Assembly: GCA_964541155.1 (NCBI GenBank)
Contig: CAZIPC010000003.1
Span: forward strand, 124,001 to 188,000
Reading direction: 5' to 3'
Source: UBA4416 sp964541155
GTDB lineage: Bacteria > Bacteroidota > Bacteroidia > B-17B0 > Aurantibacillaceae
Length of the DNA: 64,000 nt
In this document: one piece after another, positions 52,171-60,944 of the stretch
Position numbering within the stretch: position 1 is the stretch's first letter
Layout: every line of letters starts with the position of its first letter
Translations under genes and position numbers: made by a program
Notes under the pieces: generated by a model
The model's input: the letters and a program-made list of their open reading frames with translations, nothing else
What the model was told of the DNA's origin: nothing
Database searches by the model: none

Positions 52171-54063
52171 TTAATTTATCATCTCAACACTACGTTTTAC
52201 AAATTTAGTTAATTCTTCGCCTTTTAATAATCCTTGAGATAAAAGTGCTAAATCAGCAGCTTGCTTAGCTAGTTGGCTTTGTTTAGAAGCATCTGTTTCT
52301 GCTAATATTTTACTAATTAATGGATGATTGGCATTTACTACTAAATTATACATGTCGGGCATTGAACCATAAAAATTCATTCCACCTCCCATTGCTTGCA
52401 TGTCTTTCATTCGACGCATAAATTCTGGTCGTGTGATTAACATAGGTGAGTCTGTTTCACTCAAACTTTCAAATGTTACAGTATACTTTTCTTTAGCAAC
52501 AACACCTTCAATAATTGGTTTTAATGTATTTTGTTCTTGTTCATTTAATTTGCTTACTTGTCCATCATCTTTTTTTATTAGTTTTTCAACTGTATCAGCA
52601 TCTACACGTACAAATTGTGTATTGGTTAATTTGCTTTCTAGATGATTAATTAAATAAGCGTCTAACGGAGAATCCATTAATAATACATCATAGCCTCTTG
52701 TTTTTGCAGCATCAATGTAGGTATGTTGTTCATCCATGTTTGTGGCGTATAAAAACACGATTTTTCCATCTTTATCTGTTTGATTGGCTTTTACATGAGC
52801 ATCATATTCTTCTAAAGTAAATGCTTTAGCTTCTGTGTTTTTAACTAGCGCAAATTTCACGGCTTTTTCATAAAACTTTTCATCGCTAATCATGCCGTAC
52901 TGAACAAATATTTTTACATCGTCCCATTTAGCTTCAAAATCAGGACGTTCTTTTTTAAAAATTTCTTCTAATTTATCAGCTACTTTCTTGGTAATGTGAG
53001 CCGAAATTTTTTTAACATTGCTATCGGCTTGTAAATAACTACGGCTTACGTTTAGAGGAATATCAGGACTATCAATAACGCCTCGAAGCATGGTTAAAAA
53101 ATCAGGAACGATGTTTTCTACATTATCAGTTACAAACACTTGATTGCTATATAGCTGAATACGATCTTTAGGTGCTTCAAATTTGTTTGATAATTTAGGA
53201 AAATATAAGATTCCAGTTAAATTAAAAGGATAATCAACATTTAAATGGATATGAAACAAAGGCTCTTCAAATTGCATTGGATACAATTCTCGATAAAATA
53301 CTTTATAATCCTCATCTTTTAAATCAACTGGTTTTTTAATCCAAGCCGGAGTAGGGTTGTTTATGATATTTTCAATTTCAATTTCTTTTTCTTTATCAAT
53401 TCCTTTTTCATCTTTTTCACCACTAGGTATCCAGTCTTTTTTAGTTCCAAAAACAATTTCAACGGGTAAAAATTTACAGTATTTTTTTAATAAGCCTTCA
53501 ATTTTACTATTCTCTAAAAATTCTAAACTATCTTCGGCAATATGCAATACAATTTCAGTTCCTCTATCAGTTTTGGTAGTAATTTCTTCTAATTGGTATT
53601 CAGGACTTCCATCACACTCCCAGCGAACAGCTTTGCTACCTTCTTTGTGAGATAAGGAAAAAATTTCTACTTTTTGAGCAACCATAAAGGCAGAATAAAA
53701 TCCTAATCCAAAATGCCCAATTACCACATTTTTATCTACTTTATCTTTGTATTTTGTAACAAACTCTTCGGCCCCACTAAAGGCAATTTGTGTGATATAT
53801 TTTTCGATTTCTTCGCCAGTCATGCCAATACCTTTATCTTTAATAGTAATGGTTTTAGCAGCTTTATCAACTTTTACTTCAATTTTTAAATCGCCTAGTT
53901 CTCCTTTTGCTTCACCCATAGATGTTAAGGCTTTTAGCTTCTGAGTAGCATCAGTTGCATTACTTACTAATTCTCGTAAAAAAATTTCATTATCACTGTA
54001 AAGAAATTTTTTAATAATTGGGAAAATGTTTTCGGTTTGTACGTTAATTTTTCCAGTGCTCAT
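52171..54063 (-). CDS. htpG: Molecular chaperone HtpG (Hsp90)
   Basis: A 630-residue ATP-dependent chaperone of the cytosol. The N-terminal GHKL ATPase has FLRELVSNATDATQKL (the Asn that binds Mg), DKGIGMTGEEIEKY and GHFGLGFYSAFMVA; the middle domain has NVSRSYLQADSNVKKI with the catalytic Arg region; the C-terminal dimerisation domain follows (ADLALLSQGLLKGEEL). Length and order are normal. The gene stands downstream of a tRNA and its terminator, so it should have its own promoter; the stretch before the start has no clear consensus. Confidence 0.97.
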   Translation of the reverse strand: MSTGKINVQTENIFPIIKKFLYSDNEIFLRELVSNATDATQKLKALTSMGEAKGELGDLKIEVKVDKAAKTITIKDKGIGMTGEEIEKYITQIAFSGAEEFVTKYKDKVDKNVVIGHFGLGFYSAFMVAQKVEIFSLSHKEGSKAVRWECDGSPEYQLEEITTKTDRGTEIVLHIAEDSLEFLENSKIEGLLKKYCKFLPVEIVFGTKKDWIPSGEKDEKGIDKEKEIEIENIINNPTPAWIKKPVDLKDEDYKVFYRELYPMQFEEPLFHIHLNVDYPFNLTGILYFPKLSNKFEAPKDRIQLYSNQVFVTDNVENIVPDFLTMLRGVIDSPDIPLNVSRSYLQADSNVKKISAHITKKVADKLEEIFKKERPDFEAKWDDVKIFVQYGMISDEKFYEKAVKFALVKNTEAKAFTLEEYDAHVKANQTDKDGKIVFLYATNMDEQHTYIDAAKTRGYDVLLMDSPLDAYLINHLESKLTNTQFVRVDADTVEKLIKKDDGQVSKLNEQEQNTLKPIIEGVVAKEKYTVTFESLSETDSPMLITRPEFMRRMKDMQAMGGGMNFYGSMPDMYNLVVNANHPLISKILAETDASKQSQLAKQAADLALLSQGLLKGEELTKFVKRSVEMIN

Positions 54064-54170
54064 ATTTATTTTTTTTAATATTTAATGTATTATATAATGT
54101 TTATTTGCGTTTTAAGTGTTGTCAAAGGTTGTACCAATGATATTTAAAGTGACAAAATGTCAAGAGGAAT

Positions 54171-54209
54171 AAAAAAGCCCTCTTAATCATTGACTAAGAG
54201 GGCTTTTTT
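54171..54209 (-). terminator. Terminator of the tRNA-Gln transcript
   Basis: AAAAAAGCCCTCTTA and TAAGAGGGCTTTTTT form a 15-bp stem with a 9-nt loop. On the minus strand it follows the tRNA by 3 nt and precedes htpG. Confidence 0.85.
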
Positions 54210-54212
54210 CCG

Positions 54213-54285
54213 TTGTCCGACTAGGGCTCGAACCTAGACTCTACTGAACCAAAATCAGTCGTGTTGCCAGTTACACCATCGGACA
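54213..54285 (-). tRNA. tRNA-Gln (anticodon TTG)
   Basis: On the minus strand TGTCCGA pairs with TCGGACA as the acceptor stem; the TΨC arm is CTAGGTTCGAGCCCTAG; the anticodon arm is ACTGA, loop TTTTGGT, TCAGT, giving anticodon TTG, which reads CAA. A D arm (TGGTGTAACTGGCAACA) fits. The 3' CCA is not encoded. A short terminator follows. Confidence 0.95.
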
Positions 54286-54424
54286 ATTTAAACTTGTAAA
54301 AAGTTCGGGGCACAAAAATAGTAAAATATCTTTATCTACAAAAAATTCATAAAAAAAAAGTTTCATTCAAATTAACTATGTTTTTTACTTAAATTCGCAA
54401 CTCATCTGTTTTTAAAATAAAAAT

Positions 54425-57400
54425 ATGCAGTTTAAAAAATTAAATAACCTTATTGGCTGGATTGTTTTCGCCATCGCAACTTTTACTTATGTATCAACTA
54501 TTGAACCCACTGCTAGTTTTTGGGATTGTGGAGAATACATTGCTTGTGCTTATAAATTAGAAGTAGGGCATCCCCCTGGAGCACCTTTCTTTTTATTAGT
54601 TGGTAGATTTTTTACTTTGATGGCAGGAGGTGATCCTGCTATGGCTGGTAAAATGATTAATATTATGTCTGCTTTATGTAGCTCATTTACCATTTTATTT
54701 TTGTTTTGGTCTATTACACGTATAGGCATCAAGGCTATACTTAAAAAAGGAGAAGAGTTTACTTCAGCTAAGCAATGGGCTGTAATTGGTGCAGGTATTG
54801 TTGGTGGGTTAGCATATACTTTTTCAGATTCGTTCTGGTTTTCGGCTGTTGAAGGTGAAGTATATGCAATGTCGTCTTTTTTTACAGCTGTAGTGTTTTG
54901 GGCAATATTGAAATGGGAAGAAGAAGACTCTGAAAATCCTGTTAGCGCTATGCGTTGGGTAGTTTTAATTGCTTATTTAATGGGATTATCTATAGGCGTA
55001 CATTTATTAAATTTATTAGCAATTCCTGCAATTTGTTTTATTTATTACTTTAAAAAATATCCTTTTACTTGGAAATCATTTTTTATTACAGGAATTATTT
55101 CATTGATTTTGTTAGGAGGTATTCAAAATATTATGATTCCAAAAATTGTAAAATTTGCTGCCGATTACGAAATCTTTTTTGTTAATAAATTAGGAATGGA
55201 TTTTAACATAGGTTCTGCATTTTATTTTATTATTCTGTTTTTAGCATTGGTAAGTTTAATCTTATACACCGTTAAAAAGAAAGAATCTTATTATAAATTA
55301 GGGTTTTATTCTGCTATTGTTTTTTCAGCAATTGCAGTAATATCTGCTAATACAGGTAGTGGTATGGTAACTCGAATCCTTGTTTTAGGAGGATTATTAT
55401 ACGGTATTAATTATTTAAAAGGTAAAAACATTAATACGTTAAATGTAATTTTAGTGAGTTTTACAACGCTAATAATAGGATATTCTTCATTTTTTGTTTT
55501 AATCATTCGTTCGCAAGCTAATACGCCAATGGATGAAAATGATCCAGAAAATGCTATTACAATGTTGTCTTACCTAAATCGTGAGCAATATGGTGATTGG
55601 CCTTTGATTTATGGACAATATTATAACGCGCCTACAGATAATGCTAATTTTAAAGATGGAGAGCCTGTTTTTGCTAAAGATGAGCTATCTAAAAAGTATA
55701 AAATTGTTGATGACAGAAAACGATCTATACCGGCGTATCAAAAAGAATATTGCACGCCTTTTCCTCGAATGTGGAGCCAGCAAAGTAATCATGAAGCGGC
55801 ATATCGCTATTGGGGTGATGTTCAAAATCATCATAAGAAAAAAGTGACAATGAATGAACAAACAGGGCAAATGGAAGAAATTCAAATACCAAATTTTGTA
55901 GCTAATTTAACTTATTTTATTAATTACCAGGTTAAATACATGTATTTGCGTTATTTTGCTTGGAACTTTATCGGTCGTCAAAATGACATTCAAGGGTTAA
56001 ATGCCAATCCATTAGAAGGAAATTGGAAAACTGGAGTTAAAGCACTAGATGATGTTTTACTAGATACAGATACATCTCTTACTCCACATGCCGCATCAAA
56101 TAACATGGCAAGTAACTCATTTTATGCCTTGCCATTTATATTAGGATTATTAGGATTTTTCTTCCATTTAAAAAATAATAAAAATGATATGTGGGTAGTT
56201 ACATTATTATTTTTATTAAATGGTGTAGCAGTTGTGTTTTATTTAAATCAGTATCCATATCAACCTCGTGAACGTGATTATGCCTATGTTGCTTCATTTT
56301 ATGCCTTTGCTATTTTTATTGGGTTAGGCGTGTTATTTATTTTTGATTTTTTAAGTAAAAAAGTAAACGCAAAAACAGCTGCTGTTTTTGCGATAACTTT
56401 AGGCTTAATTATTCCAACATTAATGGCTGCCGAAGGTTGGGACGATCATAATCGTTCGAAAAGAACAATGAGTAGAGACTTTGCGGTAAATTACTTAAAT
56501 ACTTGTGCGCCTAATGCAATTTTATTTACGAATGGAGATAATGATACATTCCCATTGTGGTATGCCCAAGAAGTAGAAGGCATTAGAACAGACGTACGAG
56601 TAGTTAATTTAAGTTTATTGCAAACAGATTGGTATATAAATCAAATGCGTCGTGCAGCATACGAATCAGCACCAGTTCCTTTTACAATACCTGCCGAGAA
56701 GTATACCCAAAGTAAACGCGAAGTGGTTTATATAATGGATAAGGGAACAGGAGCAATGAGTTTAAAAAAAGCAATTGATTTCGTTGTATCCGACGATATT
56801 GAGAATAAATTGGATTATGGTAATAAACCGTTAGATTATTTTCCATCAAAAACTTTTTATGTTCCAGTTGATTCCGCTACTGTAATGCGCGAAAAAGTGA
56901 TTACTGTTAAAGATACAGCTAGATTAGTTAAATCTATTAAATGGACAATTAATCGTCAATATTTAACTAAAAATGATTTAATGGTTCTTGATTTAATTGC
57001 TCATAATAATTGGAAACGACCTATTTATTTTGCAGTAACCACAGGTTCTGAAGCTTATTTAGGACTAGAGGAGTATTTTCAATTAGAAGGCTTGGCATTT
57101 AGATTAACGCCTATTAAAAATACAGAGAATGAAATGGCTCAAGGTGGTAGAGTAAATACAGATGTTATGTATAATAATATCATGAATAAGTTTGTTTGGG
57201 GCGGACTTGATAAACAAGGTGTAAATTTGGATGAAAACTGTTCTCGAATGGCTTCTAACATGAGAATGCAAATGGCAACTTTAGCAGGAGCTTTAATTAA
57301 TAAAGGGCAAAAGAAAAAAGCAGAAAAAGTGTTAGACTTATGTTTAGAAAAAATGCCAGATGAAAATGTTAGGTATGAAGCAACTCTATATACCATTATT

Positions 57401-57700
57401 GCTGGTTATTATCAAATTGGTAACATGAAGAAAGCAACTGATTTATCTGCAAAATTATTTGATATTTATGAGAATGATTTAAAAGTTTATCAGTCGCAAA
57501 CGTCTATTCATCGTGTAGCCTTTAATAGAGAGATAGGACAAGCTAAAGAAATTATGCGCCGTTTAGTAATGCTAGCAGAACAATTTAAACAAGAGGAGCA
57601 TTCTAAACAGTTAATGCAACGATTAACTGCTATTATTCCTATGAATGAATTAATGCCCGAAGAACAGCAGCAGCAAGCTCCTCAGCAAGGATTTAATTAA
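54425..57700 (+). CDS. DUF2723 (GT117-type) membrane glycosyltransferase
   Basis: A 1091-residue membrane protein with about 11 spans in residues 10-690 and a C-terminal soluble part with helical repeats (about 950-1075). The N-terminal STIEPTASFWDCGEYIA motif and HPPGAPFFLLVGRFF are hallmarks of DUF2723 proteins, which share a GT-C type fold with protein O-mannosyltransferases (human TMEM260 is related) and form CAZy GT117. In Bacteroidota it may glycosylate exported proteins or lipids; the exact acceptor is not known to me. It is a single gene with a strong terminator behind it. Confidence 0.85.
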   Translation: MQFKKLNNLIGWIVFAIATFTYVSTIEPTASFWDCGEYIACAYKLEVGHPPGAPFFLLVGRFFTLMAGGDPAMAGKMINIMSALCSSFTILFLFWSITRIGIKAILKKGEEFTSAKQWAVIGAGIVGGLAYTFSDSFWFSAVEGEVYAMSSFFTAVVFWAILKWEEEDSENPVSAMRWVVLIAYLMGLSIGVHLLNLLAIPAICFIYYFKKYPFTWKSFFITGIISLILLGGIQNIMIPKIVKFAADYEIFFVNKLGMDFNIGSAFYFIILFLALVSLILYTVKKKESYYKLGFYSAIVFSAIAVISANTGSGMVTRILVLGGLLYGINYLKGKNINTLNVILVSFTTLIIGYSSFFVLIIRSQANTPMDENDPENAITMLSYLNREQYGDWPLIYGQYYNAPTDNANFKDGEPVFAKDELSKKYKIVDDRKRSIPAYQKEYCTPFPRMWSQQSNHEAAYRYWGDVQNHHKKKVTMNEQTGQMEEIQIPNFVANLTYFINYQVKYMYLRYFAWNFIGRQNDIQGLNANPLEGNWKTGVKALDDVLLDTDTSLTPHAASNNMASNSFYALPFILGLLGFFFHLKNNKNDMWVVTLLFLLNGVAVVFYLNQYPYQPRERDYAYVASFYAFAIFIGLGVLFIFDFLSKKVNAKTAAVFAITLGLIIPTLMAAEGWDDHNRSKRTMSRDFAVNYLNTCAPNAILFTNGDNDTFPLWYAQEVEGIRTDVRVVNLSLLQTDWYINQMRRAAYESAPVPFTIPAEKYTQSKREVVYIMDKGTGAMSLKKAIDFVVSDDIENKLDYGNKPLDYFPSKTFYVPVDSATVMREKVITVKDTARLVKSIKWTINRQYLTKNDLMVLDLIAHNNWKRPIYFAVTTGSEAYLGLEEYFQLEGLAFRLTPIKNTENEMAQGGRVNTDVMYNNIMNKFVWGGLDKQGVNLDENCSRMASNMRMQMATLAGALINKGQKKKAEKVLDLCLEKMPDENVRYEATLYTIIAGYYQIGNMKKATDLSAKLFDIYENDLKVYQSQTSIHRVAFNREIGQAKEIMRRLVMLAEQFKQEEHSKQLMQRLTAIIPMNELMPEEQQQQAPQQGFN

Positions 57701-57735
57701 AACAAAAAGCGCTTACATTGTAAGCGCTTTTTGTT
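57701..57735 (+). terminator. Intrinsic terminator after the DUF2723 gene
   Basis: AACAAAAAGCGCTTAC, ATT, GTAAGCGCTTTTTGTT: a 16-bp stem directly after the stop codon. Confidence 0.88.
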
Positions 57736-57748
57736 TAAAATATGTTTA
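57718..57748 (+). promoter_or_regulatory. Possible promoter of the 57753 small gene
   Basis: TTG at 57718-57720, 20 nt, TATGTTTA at 57741-57748 (one mismatch). The TTG lies inside the terminator hairpin of the preceding gene. Confidence 0.3.
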
Positions 57749-57752
57749 AAAA

Positions 57753-57989
57753 ATGAATTCAATTATTTTTCCGGTTTATCGAAAATATAAAAACAATAAA
57801 AATTTTTTCAAAATTATTAGTGAAATAGAGTTTGATGAAATTACCTTTATAGGAAGTAAACCATATGTTACAAAGCATATAGCTAAAATTTTACCAGATA
57901 GAAATTTAATTTTTGATTTACTTTATGATATAGGAAATACAATTGAGTTATCTACAGAAGAAGAATATCAAAGTTATTTGAATTGCTAA
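57753..57989 (+). CDS. Small protein of unknown function
   Basis: A 78-residue protein that I do not recognise. It is basic at the N terminus (VYRKYKNNKNFFKI), then mixed alpha/beta (EFDEITFIGSKPYVTKHI, ILPDRNLIFDLLYD), with an acidic C-terminal stretch (ELSTEEEYQSYL). No membrane span or Cys pair is present apart from the terminal Cys. The gene lies 18 nt after the DUF2723 terminator and its stop overlaps the glutathione peroxidase stop by 4 nt tail to tail. Codon use looks like its neighbours, so it is probably a real gene. Confidence 0.6.
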   Translation: MNSIIFPVYRKYKNNKNFFKIISEIEFDEITFIGSKPYVTKHIAKILPDRNLIFDLLYDIGNTIELSTEEEYQSYLNC

Positions 57990-58519
57990 TTTTTTTCAAT
58001 CCAATTAATAATTTCACTATCCATTGGTGTAACTGCCGAAGCTAAATGTTTAACTAAATGCCCCTTTTCATCTATTAAAAATTTATTAAAATTCCAATTA
58101 ACTTTTGCATCTAACATGCCATTTTCAGATTTAGAGGTAAGCCATTTATAAATAGGGCTATTTAAAATACTTGTTTTTTCCATTATTGGAAAAGTAACCC
58201 CATAATTTTTAGTACAAAAAGTTTTTATCTCGTTAGCAGATCCAGGTTCTTGTTGACCGAAATCATTACAAGGAAATCCAATAATGATAAAGTTTTTTGA
58301 TTTATATTTTTCATATAAAATTTCTAAATCTTTATATTGTGGGGTGTATCCACACTCTGAAGCTGTATTTACAATTAATAGTTTTTTGCCTTTTAAGGAT
58401 GCAAAGCTAAAATCTTTGCCATCAATGGTTTTGCAATTAAACATGTAAATAGATTGTGAATTTAGATTGGTTGTATTCATTGCTACGAGTATAAATGTAA
58501 GAGCTAATAGTTTGTTCAT
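57986..58519 (-). CDS. Glutathione peroxidase family thiol peroxidase, exported
   Basis: A 177-residue peroxidase reducing hydrogen or organic peroxides, probably through thioredoxin since Cys replaces selenocysteine. A signal-like N terminus (KLLALTFILVAMNTT) suggests periplasmic or membrane location. The catalytic tetrad is visible: Cys56 in NTASECGYTPQY, Gln in FPCNDFGQQEPG (about 89-90), and Trp142/Asn143 in KVNWNFNKF. Two further cysteines (84 and 102) could form the resolving disulfide. It is divergent from the heme O synthase gene. Confidence 0.93.
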   Translation of the reverse strand: MNKLLALTFILVAMNTTNLNSQSIYMFNCKTIDGKDFSFASLKGKKLLIVNTASECGYTPQYKDLEILYEKYKSKNFIIIGFPCNDFGQQEPGSANEIKTFCTKNYGVTFPIMEKTSILNSPIYKWLTSKSENGMLDAKVNWNFNKFLIDEKGHLVKHLASAVTPMDSEIINWIEKN

Positions 58520-58541
58520 AATGATTGTTTATTGTTTTAAA

Positions 58542-58549
58542 CAAATATA
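58542..58549 (-). promoter_or_regulatory. -7 element for the glutathione peroxidase gene
   Basis: TATATTTG on the minus strand, a perfect TAnnTTTG, 22 nt before the ATG. No TTG at 17-23 nt upstream. Confidence 0.4.
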
Positions 58550-58584
58550 AATTAGTATAGTTTACTAAATGGTAATTTATTTCA

Positions 58585-58592
58585 TAAATTTG
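58585..58592 (+). promoter_or_regulatory. -7 element for the heme O synthase gene
   Basis: TAAATTTG, a perfect TAnnTTTG, ending only 7 nt before the TTG start codon at 58600. No TTG at the expected -33 position. It divides the region with the divergent peroxidase promoter. Confidence 0.4.
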
Positions 58593-58599
58593 CGCTGCT

Positions 58600-59511
58600 T
58601 TGCACACAAATACACATACAACAAATAGTGAAACTATCATATACAGTAAGTTTAAATCGTTTTTAAAATTAACGAAGTTTACACTTTCTGCATTAGTTGT
58701 ATTTTCAGCTATAATAACATTTTTTACAGTTGCTCAAGAGTTTAATTGGAAACAAGTATTTGCTATTTCTGTTGGTGGATTTTTGGTAACTGCTGCGGCT
58801 AATGGCTTTAATCAGATTATAGAAAAAGATTTAGATAAATTAATGAATCGTACAAAGCATAGGCCACTTCCAACAGGAAATCTATCAATTAATCAAGCGT
58901 TTATGTTTTGTGCCATATTTGGAGTTATTGGAACTATTTTATTATGGATATTTACAAATCCATTAAGTGGTATAATTGGGTTTTTATCTATCATTTTATA
59001 CGCATTAATTTACACTCCTTTAAAACGTATAACTCCTTTTTCTGTATTTATTGGAGCAATTCCAGGTGCATTACCTACTTTAATTGGTGCTATTGCAGCA
59101 ACTAATGGTTTTGGAGAAATTACTTTCTTTTCAATTCTACTATTTTGTATTCAGTTTTTTTGGCAGTTTCCTCATTTTTGGGCTATAGCATGGGTAAGTC
59201 ATGATGATTATCAAAAAGCAGGATTCTTTATGTTACCATCAAAAGGAGGCAGAGATAAAAGTTCGCGCTCACAAATTTTGTTATACACTTTATCATTATT
59301 TCCTATTGCATTAACACCTTTTGTGTTTAATTATTCAGGGTGGATTTCTGCTACAATCGTTAGTTGCACAGGATTAGTATTTATTATTCAGGCGTATAAT
59401 TTATATAAATCTGGAAAAATAGAAGATGCTAAAAAATTAATGTTTGGTTCGTTTTTATATTTACCAATAGTTCAAATAACATTAATGATTGGTCACAAAT
59501 TTTTAATATAA
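58600..59511 (+). CDS. ctaB: Protoheme IX farnesyltransferase (heme O synthase)
   Basis: A 303-residue UbiA-type prenyltransferase that farnesylates heme B to heme O for the oxidase encoded downstream. The N terminus lacks an ATG; the TTG at 58600 is the only suitable start (a stop lies 5 codons upstream). The polyprenyl-diphosphate site is in NGFNQIIEKDLDKLMNRT followed by KHRPLP, and the second Asp-rich site is VSHDDYQKAGFFMLPSKGG. About nine spans are expected. It heads a four-gene run with cytochrome oxidase subunits III, III and IV, a common Bacteroidota order. Confidence 0.95.
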   Translation: MHTNTHTTNSETIIYSKFKSFLKLTKFTLSALVVFSAIITFFTVAQEFNWKQVFAISVGGFLVTAAANGFNQIIEKDLDKLMNRTKHRPLPTGNLSINQAFMFCAIFGVIGTILLWIFTNPLSGIIGFLSIILYALIYTPLKRITPFSVFIGAIPGALPTLIGAIAATNGFGEITFFSILLFCIQFFWQFPHFWAIAWVSHDDYQKAGFFMLPSKGGRDKSSRSQILLYTLSLFPIALTPFVFNYSGWISATIVSCTGLVFIIQAYNLYKSGKIEDAKKLMFGSFLYLPIVQITLMIGHKFLI

Positions 59512-59518
59512 TATAGTT

Positions 59519-60118
59519 ATGGAAGAAAAAATTAAACCTAGTCCAACGTATAAAGCCGATTTAAAAGCCGCTCAACAAAAAGCCGCAAAACCATTATTGT
59601 GGGTAGGAATTATTAGTATTGTTATGTTATTTGCAGGCTTAACAAGTGCTTATGTAGTAAGAGCAGATAATGGGAACTGGTTATTATTTAATTTACCGAG
59701 CGCATTTTATCTGAGTACGGCAGTTATTATAACCAGTAGTATTACCTTATTTTTTGCATTACAAATGGCAAAAAAAAATAATAATAAAGGAATAGTTGTT
59801 GGCTTGCTAGCCACTTTTGTTTTAGGTTTAATATTTTCATATCTGCAATATTTAGGGTGGAGTGAGCTTTATAAAAATAATATCGTATTTGGAGGAAAAT
59901 CGTCAAATGCTTCTGGATCTTTTCTGTATCTTATTACTTTTTTACACTTATTACATCTTTTTGCTGGATTAATCTCTATATTAATAACTCTTAAAAACAG
60001 TATTAAAGGGAAATATAGTGCCCAAAATACCCTTGGTTTAGAACTTTGTTCAATATATTGGCATTTTCTTGATATTTTATGGGTCTATTTGTTTTTATTT
60101 TTGTATTATATTCGTTAA
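59519..60118 (+). CDS. Cytochrome c oxidase subunit III (first copy)
   Basis: A 199-residue heme-copper oxidase subunit III: five spans, starting with PLLWVGIISIVMLFAGLTSA and ending with LCSIYWHFLDILWVYLFLFL, the conserved YWHFxDxxWxxLF signature of the family. No metal ligands are needed in this subunit; it stabilises subunit I. It lies 7 nt after the heme O synthase gene. It differs clearly from the second subunit III gene 45 nt downstream, so these are not fragments of one broken gene. Confidence 0.93.
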   Translation: MEEKIKPSPTYKADLKAAQQKAAKPLLWVGIISIVMLFAGLTSAYVVRADNGNWLLFNLPSAFYLSTAVIITSSITLFFALQMAKKNNNKGIVVGLLATFVLGLIFSYLQYLGWSELYKNNIVFGGKSSNASGSFLYLITFLHLLHLFAGLISILITLKNSIKGKYSAQNTLGLELCSIYWHFLDILWVYLFLFLYYIR

Positions 60119-60163
60119 ACTTGCACCATAATTTATAAAAATCGTTAAAACGTAAATTCTATT

Positions 60164-60889
60164 ATGTCTCACAGTACAGAAATCGATTCAAAACACGCTT
60201 GGGATGGCGGTCAGTCACCATTTCGTATAAGCTATGGAAAAATGATGATGTGGTTTTTCCTAATTTCAGATGCATTAACCTTTGGAGGTTTATTGACATC
60301 TTATGGTTTTATCCGTCATAAATATGCAGATGTTTGGCCAAAAGCAGAAAATGTATTTACTCATTTTCCTTTCATTGAACAACATTTACCACTTGCGTAT
60401 GTTGGTTTAATGACGTTTATATTAATTATGTCTTCAGTTACAATGGTATTAGCCGTAGAAGCTGGACATAGAAATGATAGACGTAAAGTTACAGTATGGA
60501 TGTTTTGGACTATTGTTGGTGGAGCTACATTTGTTGGGTCCCAAGCATGGGAATGGTATCACTTTATTGTTGGTACAGAAACAGGTGCTTTACGACATGT
60601 TTGGAGCCAAGAGTTACATACTTATGTTGAACAAACTGTTTATGGAGCTAACATGACAGTTAACGAATATGGTGTACCTCAATTTGCTAATTACTTTTTC
60701 TTTATTACTGGTTTCCATGGATTTCACGTATTTTCAGGAGTAGTGATTAATTTCATCATTTTCTTAAATGTATTAAAAGGAACTTATGAAAAACGTGGGC
60801 ATTATGAAATGATTGAAAAAGTTGGTTTGTACTGGCATTTCGTAGATTTAGTATGGGTGTTTGTATTTACATTCTTCTACTTACTGTAA
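60164..60889 (+). CDS. Cytochrome c oxidase subunit III (second copy)
   Basis: A 241-residue subunit III with five spans (MMMWFFLISDALTFGGLLTS; FFFITGFHGFHVFSGVVINF) and the terminal signature LYWHFVDLVWVFVFTFFYLL. Longer than the first copy because of an extended region between spans (WEWYHFIVGTETGALRHVW). Two tandem subunit III genes of this kind are usual in Bacteroidota caa3-type loci. It precedes the subunit IV gene by 55 nt. Confidence 0.93.
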   Translation: MSHSTEIDSKHAWDGGQSPFRISYGKMMMWFFLISDALTFGGLLTSYGFIRHKYADVWPKAENVFTHFPFIEQHLPLAYVGLMTFILIMSSVTMVLAVEAGHRNDRRKVTVWMFWTIVGGATFVGSQAWEWYHFIVGTETGALRHVWSQELHTYVEQTVYGANMTVNEYGVPQFANYFFFITGFHGFHVFSGVVINFIIFLNVLKGTYEKRGHYEMIEKVGLYWHFVDLVWVFVFTFFYLL

Positions 60890-60944
60890 CAAAATTAAAT
60901 TTAAAATAATTCACTAATTATCGAACTCAAAAAAATATAAAATT

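Noticed and set aside
54100..54160. Promoter for htpG at the TCAAAGGTTG stretch
   Set aside because: The reverse strand gives AACCTTTG with a mismatch and a 22-nt spacing to TTG; too weak to report beside the better matches elsewhere.
59519..60889. Tandem subunit III genes as a broken or duplicated single gene
   Set aside because: Each has a full set of spans and the terminal WHFxDxxW signature, and they differ strongly; two subunit III genes are normal in this phylum.
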